A DNA stretch of 64,000 nucleotides from NCBI RefSeq assembly GCF_000160775.2, contig NZ_CM001024.1, forward strand, positions 2,284,686-2,348,685. The letters are read 5' to 3'. Shown here in pieces: positions 49,545 through 58,608 of the stretch. This stretch comes from Aeromicrobium marinum DSM 15272. GTDB lineage: Bacteria > Actinomycetota > Actinomycetes > Propionibacteriales > Nocardioidaceae. Made by a program: the position numbers and the translations under genes. How positions within the stretch are numbered: position 1 is the first letter of the stretch; each line of letters begins with the position of its first letter. The notes beneath the pieces were generated by a model that saw only the letters and a list, made by a program, of their open reading frames with translations, did no database searches and was not told where the DNA came from.

Positions 49545-50345
49545 TCAGCCCTCGGAGAGCTCGGCGGAGCGCCGGGCCGCGGCAGCGACACCGGCCCGCA
49601 GTCCGACGTCGACACCGGCCGCGTCGAACGCGTCGATCGCCGCCGCCGTGGTGCCGTTCGGGGAGGTGACCCGGCGGCGGAGCTCGGCCGGTTCGTCCTC
49701 CCCGGACTGCAGGAGGCGGGCGGCGCCGACCAGCGTCTGCACGGTCAGGGTGCGCGCGGCCGAGGGGTCCAGACCGGCCTCGACCCCGCCGGCGATCATC
49801 TGCTCGGCGAGGTAGAACACGTACGCGGGGCCGGACCCCGAGACGGCCGTGACCGCGTCCTGACGCGACTCGTCGACCACGACGACCTCGCCGCCGCTGC
49901 CGAGCAGTCGGGTGACGACCGCCAGCCGGGACTCGTCGCACGCCTCGTTGGGCGAGATGCCGAACATGCCGGCCCCCACGAGCGCCGGGGTGTTCGGCAT
50001 GGCGCGCACGACCGCGGTGCCGGCGGGCAGGTGCGCCTCGATGACGTCGATCCGCACCCCGGCGGCCAGCGAGACGACGGTGGCCGAGGGGGGAACCGCG
50101 TCGGCCACCTCGTCGAGCAGGGCGACGACGTCCTGCGGCTTGACCACCACCAGCACCACGTCAGCGCCCCGGACGGCCTCGGTCGCGGTGGTGACCCGGA
50201 CCCCGTGACGGTCGTGCAGCTCGGCGGCCCGCTCCGGCAGCTTCTCGCTGATGACGACGCCTTCGGGCGGATGGCCGTCGGCGAGGACGGCGGCCAGGAG
50301 GGTCTCGCCCATCACGCCGGCGCCGAGGATCGCGATCGTGGTCAT
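49545..50345 (-). CDS. proC: Pyrroline-5-carboxylate reductase
   Basis: The last enzyme of proline synthesis, 266 residues. ILGAGVMGETLL is the NADPH loop; VKPQDV, VRAMPNTPALVGAGM and the C-terminal VTSPNGTTAAAI with GSGPAYVFYLAEQM are the family motifs. Start at ATG 50345. Same strand as acuC and the HTH genes, with 38 bases to acuC. Confidence 0.95.
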   Translation of the reverse strand: MTTIAILGAGVMGETLLAAVLADGHPPEGVVISEKLPERAAELHDRHGVRVTTATEAVRGADVVLVVVKPQDVVALLDEVADAVPPSATVVSLAAGVRIDVIEAHLPAGTAVVRAMPNTPALVGAGMFGISPNEACDESRLAVVTRLLGSGGEVVVVDESRQDAVTAVSGSGPAYVFYLAEQMIAGGVEAGLDPSAARTLTVQTLVGAARLLQSGEDEPAELRRRVTSPNGTTAAAIDAFDAAGVDVGLRAGVAAAARRSAELSEG

Positions 50346-50434
50346 GCCGACCAGCGTAGGGGCGGCGGGCCCGAACCCCTCACCGGCGAGCTCGTGCGGT
50401 GCTAGCGTGCCGACAGCTTCTCGGGGAGGACGCC

Positions 50435-51151
50435 ATGACCCAGCCACCGCCGGTGGACCCGTTCGGCCACCCGGTCGCACCGCCGCCGCCTCCCTATCCT
50501 GCCCCCACCGCCTGGGCGCAGCCGCAGGTCCACCGGGTTCCCCGACGGCTCGGCGGCCCTGCGACCGCCGCGATCGTGGCCGCCGGTGCCCTGACCCTGT
50601 TGGGCGTCCTCGAGGCCGGCTTCGCGTGGTCGGCCCAGGCCGAGTACCTCGAGGCCGCGCGGGAGGGTCGTCCCGGCTTCACGGTGCTGACCACGTACGA
50701 CCTGCTGGCTGTCGCGTGGCTGCCGGCGCTGGTCGCGTGCTTCGTCACCACGGGTCTGTGGCTGCACCGCGCCCGCACCAACGTCGAGGCCCTCCACCCC
50801 CACCTCTCCCACGCCCGCTCGGCCGGATGGGCCTGGGGCGGATGGGTGGTGCCGTTCGTGTCGCTGTGGTTCCCGTACCAGGTGGTGCGGGACGTGTCCC
50901 GCGATCCGGCGTCCGGGCGCAGCAGCCCGCTGATCGGCTGGTGGTGGGCGGCCTGGCTGGTCTTCGTGGTGTCCGACGCCTTTGCGGCGAGTCTCGTCGG
51001 GTACGGGGCGCCCGATCCGACCACCCTGCAGGCCCTCGGTGCGGCGGAGACCTGGTCGGCGGCCACGGCGGTCGTCGGCTTCACGCTGTGGGTGCTGGTC
51101 GTCCGGGACGTGACCGCGCGGCACCGACGCCTGCTCGAGGGACGGATCTGA
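50435..51151 (+). CDS. DUF4328-like membrane protein
   Basis: A 238-residue protein with a Pro-rich N-terminal 40 residues (PPPPPYPAPTA) and about four membrane helices. The NVEALHPHLSHARSAGWAWGGW and PFVSLWFPYQVVRDV segments match DUF4328. No function known. ATG at 50435 after a GGGGAGG box. The longer frame from 50399 is rejected. The gene is divergent from proC. Confidence 0.8.
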   Translation: MTQPPPVDPFGHPVAPPPPPYPAPTAWAQPQVHRVPRRLGGPATAAIVAAGALTLLGVLEAGFAWSAQAEYLEAAREGRPGFTVLTTYDLLAVAWLPALVACFVTTGLWLHRARTNVEALHPHLSHARSAGWAWGGWVVPFVSLWFPYQVVRDVSRDPASGRSSPLIGWWWAAWLVFVVSDAFAASLVGYGAPDPTTLQALGAAETWSAATAVVGFTLWVLVVRDVTARHRRLLEGRI

Positions 51152-51177
51152 CGCCGAGCACGGTCTAGGGTCGGCGT

Positions 51178-52134
51178 GTGCGCCTGCGCCTCGACCCCTT
51201 CATCCTCGGCCTGCTGGCGACGGCGGCCGTGGCGACGGTGGTGCCCGCCGAGGGCGACGCGCTGGCCGTGCTGCGGGTCGTGGGCACGGTGGCGATCGGC
51301 CTGCTGTTCTTCCTGTACGGCGCCCGGCTCTCCACCCCGGAGACGCTCGACGGCATCCGCCACTGGCGGCTCCACCTGACGATCCTCGGCACGACCTTCG
51401 TGGTGTTCCCGGCCGTCGGCCTGGCGTGCGGGCTGTGGGTGCCGGAGGTGGTGGGCGACGACCTCTACGCGGGATTCCTGCTGCTGTGCCTCGTGCCGTC
51501 GACCGTGCAGTCGGCCGTCGCCTACACCTCGATCGTCCGCGGCAACGTCTCCGGCGCGGTCGTCAGTGCCTCGCTGAGCAGCATGATCGGCGTCGTGCTC
51601 ACGCCCGTCCTCGTGGGCGTGCTGCTGTCGGGCGCCGGCGGGGCCACGGTCGACGGCGGCGCCGTGCTGTCCATCCTCGCCCAGCTGTTGGCGCCGTTCG
51701 TGCTCGGCCAGCTGCTGCGGCCGCTCATCGGGCGGTGGGTGGCGCGGCACGACCCCCGGCTGCGGCTGGTCGACCGCGGCAGCATCCTGCTGGTGGTCTT
51801 CCTGGCCTTCAGCGCGGGGAGCAACCAGGGCGTGTGGGACGAGCTGACCGCGGCCGAGCTCGGGCTGGTGGTCGCCCTGTGCCTCGGGCTGCTCGCCCTG
51901 ATGCTGTCCTGGACCCGGGCGATCGGCCGGTGGGCGGGCTTCGACCGTGGCGACCGGTGGGCGATCACCTTCTGCGGCACGCAGAAGAGCCTCGCGACCG
52001 GTTTGCCGATGGCGGCCGTGCTGTTCGCCGACGACCGGGTGGCCCTGGTGATCCTGCCGCTGATGCTCTACCACCAGGCCCAGCTGGTGGTCAGCGCGTG
52101 GCTGGCCGCCCGCGCCACCCCCCCAAGGCGGTGA
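51178..52134 (+). CDS. Bile acid:sodium symporter-like transporter (SBF, SLC10A7-type)
   Basis: A 318-residue polytopic protein of about ten helices. LLFFLYGARLS, CLVPSTVQSAVAYT and CGTQKSLATGLPMA are motifs of the SBF group related to SLC10A7. Substrate unknown. GTG start six bases after TAGGGT (leaderless). The stop codon is supplied by the palindromic repeat. Confidence 0.88.
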   Translation: MRLRLDPFILGLLATAAVATVVPAEGDALAVLRVVGTVAIGLLFFLYGARLSTPETLDGIRHWRLHLTILGTTFVVFPAVGLACGLWVPEVVGDDLYAGFLLLCLVPSTVQSAVAYTSIVRGNVSGAVVSASLSSMIGVVLTPVLVGVLLSGAGGATVDGGAVLSILAQLLAPFVLGQLLRPLIGRWVARHDPRLRLVDRGSILLVVFLAFSAGSNQGVWDELTAAELGLVVALCLGLLALMLSWTRAIGRWAGFDRGDRWAITFCGTQKSLATGLPMAAVLFADDRVALVILPLMLYHQAQLVVSAWLAARATPPRR

Positions 52135-52235
52135 GTTCGCGACCGAAAGCGGGCGGGCGGTGGGTATGGGACCGAATGGCGCGTCATTCGGTCCCATACC
52201 CACCGCCGGCCCCTTTCGGTCGCGAATCCACCGCC
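52127..52235. repeat. Nested long palindrome, family B copy 2
   Basis: Outer arms 52127-52149 and 52213-52235 match at 21 of 23 positions. Inner arms 52156-52178 and 52185-52207 are perfect over 23 bp (GGCGGTGGGTATGGGACCGA outer part) around a six-base loop. The outer word equals the repeat at 2559. It lies between convergent stops and could be a terminator for both. Confidence 0.9.
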
Positions 52236-52247
52236 CGGGGGCTGGGG

Positions 52248-53030
52248 TCAGGAGGTGTGCAGGCGGCTGAAGGCGAGCGCCTCCAGCAGGTCGGCTTCCT
52301 TGGTGCGGGCGTCGAGCGCCTTGCGGGTGTTGACCTCGACGACGATCTCGCCGGTGTAGCCGGAGTCGGCGACGGCCCTCAGGAACTCACCGCACGGCTG
52401 ACTGCCCCGGCCCGGGATGAGGTGCTCGTCCTTGGCGCTGCCGAGGCTGTCGGCGATGTGCACGTGGGCCAGGCGGGGACCGAGGTCCCGCACCATCTGC
52501 ACGGGGTCCTGCCGGGCGGTCCCGCTGTGCGACAGGTCGACCGTGACGTGGGCGTAGTCGTGCACCACGGGGTCCCATCCGGGCGCGTAGGCCTGGAACT
52601 CCCGCTTGCCGGTGCGCCACGGGTACATGTTCTCGACGGCGTAGACCAGGCCGTGCTCGGCCTCGAGATCGGCGATGCCCTGCTCGAACTCCAGGGCGTA
52701 GTCGCGCTGCCACCGGAACGGCGGGTGCACCACGATCGTGGTCGCCCCGACGGCCCTGGCCATGTCGGCGCTGCGGTGCAGCTTGCCCCACGGATCGGTG
52801 CCCCAGACCCGTTGGGTGAGCAGCAGCGTGGGTGCGTGCACCGACACGACGGGCATCTGGTGGAACTCCGACAACGCCACGACGGCGTCGATGTCGGCAC
52901 TGACGTCATCGATGCCGACCATGACCTCGACCCCGTCGTACCCCAGGCGTGCGGCCGCCTCGAACGCGCTGGCGGTCGAGCCGGGATAGACCGACGACGA
53001 CGAGAGCGACACGCGGAGGGGGTCGGACAT
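52248..53030 (-). CDS. Sugar phosphate isomerase/epimerase-family protein
   Basis: A 260-residue TIM-barrel (AP endonuclease family 2-like). LGYDGVEVMV, VHPPFRW, VENMYPWRT, HVHIADS and IVVEVNTR are the barrel motifs with Glu and His metal ligands. Such proteins isomerise or epimerise keto-sugars; in actinobacterial proC neighbourhoods the role is unknown. Co-directional with ppx and 57 bases downstream of it. Confidence 0.85.
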   Translation of the reverse strand: MSDPLRVSLSSSSVYPGSTASAFEAAARLGYDGVEVMVGIDDVSADIDAVVALSEFHQMPVVSVHAPTLLLTQRVWGTDPWGKLHRSADMARAVGATTIVVHPPFRWQRDYALEFEQGIADLEAEHGLVYAVENMYPWRTGKREFQAYAPGWDPVVHDYAHVTVDLSHSGTARQDPVQMVRDLGPRLAHVHIADSLGSAKDEHLIPGRGSQPCGEFLRAVADSGYTGEIVVEVNTRKALDARTKEADLLEALAFSRLHTS

Positions 53031-53087
53031 TTCACCAGCCTAGGCGGTGCGGTCGATCGTGCCGCCGCGACCGTCCGCGGGCCGCGG

Positions 53088-53999
53088 TCAGAGGGCGTCG
53101 AGCCGCTCCAGCAGGACGCCCTCGCGCAGGGCCCAGGGGCAGATCTCGAGCTCGTCCAGCCCGAACAACGACATCGTGGCGTCGGCCACCAGGGCGCCCG
53201 CCCACAGCTGGTGCGCCCGGTCGGCCGAGACGCCGGGGAGGGCCGCCACCTCGTCGGCGTCCAGGGTGCGGAGCTTCTCGACGAGCGGGACCAGGTCGGC
53301 GTGGCGCAGCACCCGCCGCACGAAGGGCCCGTCGGAGGACGACGCGGCCCCGCAGATGCGCGCCAACGAGCGGAAGCTCTTGCTGGTGGCGACGGCGTGG
53401 TCGAAGGACCCGCCGCGCCGGATCGGCCCGGCGCCGTCGGCCACGGTGGCGCGCACGTGGATGCGCAGCTCGTCGAGGTCGCGACCGGTGTCGACCCAGT
53501 CACGGGTGAGTCGGCCCGCGCCCAGGGGGAACGACCGGGCGACGTCGGGGGTCTCGTCGGACCCGGCCGCGATCTCGAGCGAGCCGCCACCGATGTCGAA
53601 GACCCCCAGACGTCCCGACGACCAGCCGAACCACCGACGGACGGCGAGGAAGGTCAGACGGGCCTCGTCCTCCCCGGGCAGCACCTGCAGGTCCAGCCCG
53701 GTGGCGCGGTTGACCCGCGCGATGACGTCGTCGGCGTTGACCGCCTCGCGGACGGCGGAGGTGGCGAAGGCGATGACGTCGGTGCAGCCCTGGTCGGCCG
53801 CGACCCGGCGGGCCTCGCTGGCGAACTCCACCAGCAGGGCGATCCCTTCCTTGCTGACCGCCTGCCGGTCGTCGAGGTGCTCGGCCAGTCGCAACGGCTG
53901 CTTGTGCGAGAACGCCGCGACCGGCGGTCCGCCACGGAAGGCGTCGACGATGAGGAGGTGTCCGGTGTTGGACCCGATGTCGAGGACGCCCATGCGCAT
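53088..53999 (-). CDS. Exopolyphosphatase (Ppx/GppA family)
   Basis: A 303-residue actin-like phosphatase. LDIGSNTGHLLIVD at the N-terminus, FATSAVREAVN and FDIGGGSLEIA supply the phosphate loops. It may hydrolyse polyphosphate or the pentaphosphate alarmone pppGpp. Lacks the C-terminal HD domain of long Ppx. I keep the first ATG at 53999 since homologues I recall begin MRLGVLD. A (p)ppGpp-related role would link to the DUF429 fusion elsewhere in the window. Confidence 0.88.
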   Translation of the reverse strand: MRMGVLDIGSNTGHLLIVDAFRGGPPVAAFSHKQPLRLAEHLDDRQAVSKEGIALLVEFASEARRVAADQGCTDVIAFATSAVREAVNADDVIARVNRATGLDLQVLPGEDEARLTFLAVRRWFGWSSGRLGVFDIGGGSLEIAAGSDETPDVARSFPLGAGRLTRDWVDTGRDLDELRIHVRATVADGAGPIRRGGSFDHAVATSKSFRSLARICGAASSSDGPFVRRVLRHADLVPLVEKLRTLDADEVAALPGVSADRAHQLWAGALVADATMSLFGLDELEICPWALREGVLLERLDAL

Positions 54000-54062
54000 G
54001 CGGCGATTGTTCCACCCTTCGGGCCGTCTCCCGCACTCCGACCTGCACGTAGAGTGGACCCG

Positions 54063-54806
54063 ATGCCTGAGATCGACCTCGGATTCCCCCGCTCATGGGT
54101 CGAGTTCGCCAATCCCGACGACGCCACCGAGCGGTTCCGCTGCGACCTGACCTGGCTCACCTCGCGGTGGACCTGCATCTTCGGGGCCGGCTGCCCCGGG
54201 ATCTACGAGGGCAGCCCGGAGGCCGGCTGCTGCACCCTCGGCGCGCACTTCGCCGACGACGACGACGTCGAGCGGGTCCGCGGTTTCGTCGAGCAGCTCA
54301 CACCGCAGCAGTGGGAACGGCACGCGGAGGGCACCGCCCACGGCTGGACCGAGACCGACGACGACGGAGACGCCAAGACCCGTGCGGTCGACGGCGCCTG
54401 CATCTTCCACAACTCCCGCGAGTTCGACGGCGGCTACGGCTGCGCGCTGCACGGGCTGGCCCTCGCCGAAGGCCTGGAACCGCACACCGTGAAGCCCGAC
54501 GTCTGCTGGCAGCTGCCGATGCGACGACAGTTCCGTGAGGTCGACCCCGGCGACGGACAGACCTACACCGAGGTCGAGATCGGCGAGTACGTGCGGTCGG
54601 GGTGGGGCCCCGGCGGTCACGACCTCGACTGGTACTGCTCCTCGAACACCGAGGCCCACGTGGCCCTCGAACCGGTGTGGGTCGCGCACCGCGCCGAGCT
54701 GACGGCGTTGATGGGACCGGCCGGCTACGCCGAGCTCGATCGCCACTGCTCGGCGTTCGAGGCCGCCGGGACGCCCGTCCCGCACCCGGCCTCCGCACCC
54801 CGCTGA
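54063..54806 (+). CDS. Cysteine-rich protein of unknown function
   Basis: A 247-residue soluble protein with about twelve cysteines, including CIFGAGCPG, GCCTLGAHF, GACIFHN and YGCALHG, with nearby His residues. The spacing suggests a metal or iron-sulfur cluster, and the composition resembles YkgJ/DUF3109-type cysteine cluster proteins, but the match is not certain. It lies between ppx and radA. ATG at 54063, seven bases after TAGAGT. Confidence 0.7.
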   Translation: MPEIDLGFPRSWVEFANPDDATERFRCDLTWLTSRWTCIFGAGCPGIYEGSPEAGCCTLGAHFADDDDVERVRGFVEQLTPQQWERHAEGTAHGWTETDDDGDAKTRAVDGACIFHNSREFDGGYGCALHGLALAEGLEPHTVKPDVCWQLPMRRQFREVDPGDGQTYTEVEIGEYVRSGWGPGGHDLDWYCSSNTEAHVALEPVWVAHRAELTALMGPAGYAELDRHCSAFEAAGTPVPHPASAPR

Positions 54807-54853
54807 GGGTGACCTAAGTCCCTCGCGGTCGCGGCGCCGGGCGACACTGAGGC

Positions 54854-55492
54854 ATGCATCTGGACCACGTGACCTTCGCCGTCGGGCCGAGCGGGCTCGA
54901 CGCCACGACCGACGAGCTCTCGGCAGCCCTCGGGGCCGCGTTCGTGGACGGCGGCGTCCACCCCCGGTTCGGCACCCGCAACCGCGTCCTGCCCCTGCGC
55001 AACCGGCAGTACCTGGAGGTGGTCGAGGTCCTCGACCATCCCGCCGCCGACAAGATGGCGTTCGGGCAGGCGGTCCGCGAGCGGTCGGAGGCCGGTGGCG
55101 GCTGGCTGCACTGGTGCGTCTCGGTCCGCGACCTCGCCGAGGTCGAGAAGCGCATGGGCCGGCACGCCGTGCCCGGCAACCGGCACCGACCCGACGGGTT
55201 CAACCTCGAGTGGCACCAGATCGGCACCAGCTCCATGAAGGCCGACCCCCAGCTCCCGTACGTGACCCGCTGGGACATCCCCGACGAGGAGCACCCCTCG
55301 CAGGCGGCCGACACCGACATCGAGCTGACCCGCATGGAGATCGCCGGCGACCCCCAGCGCGTCGCCGACTGGTTGGGCGAGGGCGTGTTCACCGCGCTGG
55401 AGTCCATCACGGTCGACTGGGTCGCGCCGAACGGCCTGCCCGGCATCATGGCGATGACGTTCGACACCCCGCACGGGTCCGTCCGCGTCTGA
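54854..55492 (+). CDS. VOC-superfamily (glyoxalase-like) protein
   Basis: A 212-residue vicinal-oxygen-chelate protein. It starts MHLDHVTFAVGPSGLD (first metal His), with RNRQYLEVVEVLD (Glu) and a second half (LHWCVSVRDLAEVE). Members open C-C bonds, bind metals or detoxify; which is unknown. ATG at 54854, 47 bases after the previous gene; the two may be co-transcribed. Confidence 0.85.
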   Translation: MHLDHVTFAVGPSGLDATTDELSAALGAAFVDGGVHPRFGTRNRVLPLRNRQYLEVVEVLDHPAADKMAFGQAVRERSEAGGGWLHWCVSVRDLAEVEKRMGRHAVPGNRHRPDGFNLEWHQIGTSSMKADPQLPYVTRWDIPDEEHPSQAADTDIELTRMEIAGDPQRVADWLGEGVFTALESITVDWVAPNGLPGIMAMTFDTPHGSVRV

Positions 55493-55533
55493 GCCGTCGG
55501 CCGGGTGTCGGCCCGCGCGCCTAGGCTGTCGCC

Positions 55534-56919
55534 ATGGCCGCCAAGACCGCACGTCCCGCCTACCGGTGCGCCGAGTGCGGATGGACCACCTCCAAGTGGG
55601 TCGGTCGATGCGGGGAGTGCCAGGCGTGGGGCACCGTCGACGTCGCCGGCGGTGAGCGCACCTCCGGCCGCACCACCGCGGCCGCCGTCTCCACCCCGGC
55701 CGTGCCGATCGGCCAGATCGCGGTCGAGGCCGCCCGCGCCGTCGGGTCGGGCATCGGCGAGCTCGACCGGGTGCTCGGCGGAGGTGTCGTGCCGGGCGCG
55801 GTCCTGCTCATGGCCGGTGAGCCGGGAGTGGGCAAGTCCACCCTGCTGCTCGAGGTCGCCGCCCGGTGGGCCCGGGCCGGCCGCCGCACCCTGTACGTCA
55901 CCGGCGAGGAGTCCGCGGCCCAGGTCCGCCTGCGCGCCGAGCGCACCGGTGCCGTCACCGACGAGCTCTACCTCGCCGCCGAGACCGACCTCGGCGCCCT
56001 GCTCACCCACGTCGACCAGGTGGCACCGAGCCTGCTCGTGGTCGACTCCGTCCAGACGATCGGCTCGGCCGACGTCGACGGGGTCCCCGGCGGCGTCACC
56101 CAGGTGCGCGAGGTCGCCGCTGCCGTCATCGGACGGGCCAAGACAGCGGGCATCGCGACGTTGCTGGTCGGCCACGTGACCAAGGACGGCTCGGTCGCCG
56201 GGCCACGGGTCCTGGAGCACCTCGTCGACGTGGTGCTGCAGTTCGAGGGCGACCGCACGTCGCGACTGCGGCTCCTGCGGGCGTCGAAGAACCGTTTCGG
56301 CCCGGTCGACGAGATCGGCTGCTTCGACCTCACCGGCTCCGGCATCGTCGAGGTCGCCGACCCCACGGGACTGTTCGTGTCCCGGCACGACGCCCCGGTG
56401 CCCGGCAGCTGCGTCACCGTGACCCTCGAGGGTCGTCGTGCCCTGCTGGCCGAGGTGCAGGCCCTGACCGTGGCCAGCACGACCCCCTCCCCGCGCCGCA
56501 CCTCCAGCGGACTCGACAACGCCCGGGTGGCGATGATCCTGGCCGTGCTCACCAAGCACTGCGGCCTGCCGCTCGGCACGGCCGACGTGTACACCGCGTC
56601 GGTCGGCGGCGCCCGGCTGGTCGAGCCGTCGGTCGACCTGGCGGCGGCCCTCGCCGTGGCCTCGGCCGTGCACGAGGTCCCGGTGCCGGCCGGGCTGGTC
56701 GCCATCGGTGAGGTCGGGCTGGCCGGCGAGGTCCGCCCGGTCACCGACCTGACCTCCCGTCTGCGCGAGGCGGCCCGCATCGGCTTCACCCGGGCCGTCG
56801 TGCCGGCCGGCAGCGAGGGGCTCGACGCGATGCGTGGCCAGATCGAGGTGGCGGCGGTGGCCGACGTCGCCACGGCGATCCGCGCCGTCCGTGCGTTGAC
56901 TCCTGTTCGTTCGCCCTAG
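55534..56919 (+). CDS. radA: DNA repair protein RadA
   Basis: A 461-residue RecA-like ATPase that promotes branch migration in recombination. A zinc finger with CAEC and CGEC opens the protein. GEPGVGKST is Walker A, LLVVDSVQTI Walker B, and ASKNRFGPVDEIG contains the RadA KNRFG motif. The C-terminal Lon-like domain completes the fold. ATG at 55534, six bases after TAGGCT. disA follows by 25 bases. Confidence 0.97.
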   Translation: MAAKTARPAYRCAECGWTTSKWVGRCGECQAWGTVDVAGGERTSGRTTAAAVSTPAVPIGQIAVEAARAVGSGIGELDRVLGGGVVPGAVLLMAGEPGVGKSTLLLEVAARWARAGRRTLYVTGEESAAQVRLRAERTGAVTDELYLAAETDLGALLTHVDQVAPSLLVVDSVQTIGSADVDGVPGGVTQVREVAAAVIGRAKTAGIATLLVGHVTKDGSVAGPRVLEHLVDVVLQFEGDRTSRLRLLRASKNRFGPVDEIGCFDLTGSGIVEVADPTGLFVSRHDAPVPGSCVTVTLEGRRALLAEVQALTVASTTPSPRRTSSGLDNARVAMILAVLTKHCGLPLGTADVYTASVGGARLVEPSVDLAAALAVASAVHEVPVPAGLVAIGEVGLAGEVRPVTDLTSRLREAARIGFTRAVVPAGSEGLDAMRGQIEVAAVADVATAIRAVRALTPVRSP

Positions 56920-56944
56920 ACTGTCCCCGCACGAGAGGGAGTCC

Positions 56945-58039
56945 ATGGCAGCCAGCAGCGACCGCATCGCGTCCGACACCGCGTCACGTCTGCGCGCCGT
57001 GCTCGCGTCCGTCGCGCCCGGCACCGCCCTGCGGGAGGGCCTGGAGCGGATCCTGCGGGGTCGGACCGGGGCCCTGGTGGTCATCGGTCACGACCGGCAG
57101 GTCGAGGCGATCTCCACCGGCGGCTTCGTGCTCGACGTCCCGTTCTCGGCGACCGGGGTGCGTGAGCTGGCGAAGATGGACGGCGCCATCATCCTCGATC
57201 CCCAGGCGCAGCACATCCTGCGGGCCGCGGTGCACCTCATGCCCGACCCGTCGATCCCCACCGACGAGTCCGGCACCCGGCACCGGACCGCCGACCGGGT
57301 CGCCCGCCAGACCGGCGTCCCGGTCATCTCGGTGTCCGCCTCGATGCACACCATCGCCCTGTACCTCGACGACACCCGGCACGTGCTGGAGGAGGCCGGC
57401 GCCGTCCTCGGCCGTGCCGACCAGGCCCTGCAGACCCTCGAGCGGTACCGGCACCGGCTCGACGAGGTCTCCGACGCCCTGTCGGCGCTGGAGATCGAGG
57501 ATCTCGTGACGGTCCGCGACGTCGCCGCCGTGGCCCAGCGGCTCGAGATGGTCAGCCGCATCGCCGGCGAGATCGACACCTACGTGCTGCAGCTCGGTAC
57601 CGAGGGTCGGTTGCTCGCCCTGCAGCTCGAGGAGCTGTTCAGCGGCGTGCAGGGGCAGCGCGAGCTGGTGATCCGCGACTACATGCCCCGCGGGCGACGG
57701 GCCCGGCCCACGGCTGACGTCCTGTCGGACCTCGCCGCGATCGCCTCCACCGACCTGGTCGACCTCAGCACGATCGCGCGCGCCCTGCGCATCGGGTCGG
57801 AGAACTCCCTGGACGCCCCCTTGTCGCCTCGCGGCTACCGGCTCCTCGCGCAGGTCCCCCGGCTCCCGACCAGCGTCGTCGACCGCCTCATCGACCACTT
57901 CGGATCGCTGCAGAAGCTGCTGGCGGCCAGCCTCGACGACCTGCAGGCGGTCGAGGGCGTGGGCGACCTGCGGGCCCGCGGAGTGCGGGAGGGCCTGTCA
58001 CGACTGGCCGAGTCCAGCATCCTCGAGCGCTACGTCTGA
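56945..58039 (+). CDS. disA: DNA integrity scanning diadenylate cyclase DisA
   Basis: A 364-residue enzyme making the second messenger c-di-AMP from two ATP. MDGAIILD (DGA) and GTRHRTADRVA (RHR) are the active-site motifs. A coiled linker leads to a helix-hairpin-helix DNA-binding end (VEGVGDLRARGVREG). It senses DNA branches and its partner RadA, encoded upstream, is known to inhibit it. Conserved radA-disA order. Confidence 0.97.
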   Translation: MAASSDRIASDTASRLRAVLASVAPGTALREGLERILRGRTGALVVIGHDRQVEAISTGGFVLDVPFSATGVRELAKMDGAIILDPQAQHILRAAVHLMPDPSIPTDESGTRHRTADRVARQTGVPVISVSASMHTIALYLDDTRHVLEEAGAVLGRADQALQTLERYRHRLDEVSDALSALEIEDLVTVRDVAAVAQRLEMVSRIAGEIDTYVLQLGTEGRLLALQLEELFSGVQGQRELVIRDYMPRGRRARPTADVLSDLAAIASTDLVDLSTIARALRIGSENSLDAPLSPRGYRLLAQVPRLPTSVVDRLIDHFGSLQKLLAASLDDLQAVEGVGDLRARGVREGLSRLAESSILERYV

Positions 58040-58044
58040 CCCCG

Positions 58045-58608
58045 TCACCCTGCCCGTCCTCCACGTCCCCGCGATTCGCGGGGAGGGGCGGGGCTCGCGA
58101 GACGACGGGTCCAGGCCCTGGCCACCTGCTCGGTCAGGACGGCCGAGGGCAGACTGCCGTCGATCTCCAGGTCGTAGGACATGAAAGCGTGGACGACGAG
58201 CACGTCGCGGCGCGCGTCGCCGATGCTGCGGTCCCCCCGCGCCACCTCACGACGCTCCAGCTCGTCGAGGTCCACGTGCACCCCGACCCGGAGGACCGTG
58301 CGCCCGGCCAGGGCCCGCTCCAGCTGGTCCCGCTGGGCGCTGTCCTCCAGGACCAGGTCCACGATCAGGTCGTTCCCCGCGTCGAGGAACCCCCCGACCG
58401 CCCGGAAGTAGCCGGCCACCAGCCTCGGGCGCACACTCGACCATTCCCGCACCCGGCCGTCCGCGTCCCGCGGGAGGACCTCGCCGAAGAGGAACTGGTC
58501 GAGGCCGAGGACCAGGAACGGCTCCGGCAGGACGCCTTGCAGCGTCCGCGCGAGGGTGCTCTTGCCCGCACTCGAGGGGCCGTTGAGGACGATGGCGCGG
58601 CCGGTCAT
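58045..58608 (-). CDS. Chloramphenicol phosphotransferase-like P-loop kinase
   Basis: A 187-residue P-loop NTPase. GPSSAGKSTLAR is Walker A, and DLVLEDSAQRDQL the downstream Asp region. The CPT fold is known for chloramphenicol O-phosphotransferase, but most chromosomal members have unknown targets. Five bases from the disA stop in convergent orientation. It follows the Pro-rich membrane protein with a 4-base overlap. Confidence 0.8.
   Translation of the reverse strand: MTGRAIVLNGPSSAGKSTLARTLQGVLPEPFLVLGLDQFLFGEVLPRDADGRVREWSSVRPRLVAGYFRAVGGFLDAGNDLIVDLVLEDSAQRDQLERALAGRTVLRVGVHVDLDELERREVARGDRSIGDARRDVLVVHAFMSYDLEIDGSLPSAVLTEQVARAWTRRLASPAPPRESRGRGGRAG

Noticed and set aside
51426..54806. 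A 1126-codon frame spanning symporter, isomerase and phosphatase genes on the plus strand.
   Set aside because: Only its last 248 codons (from ATG 54063) look like a protein. The rest is antisense or out of frame to well-recognised genes.
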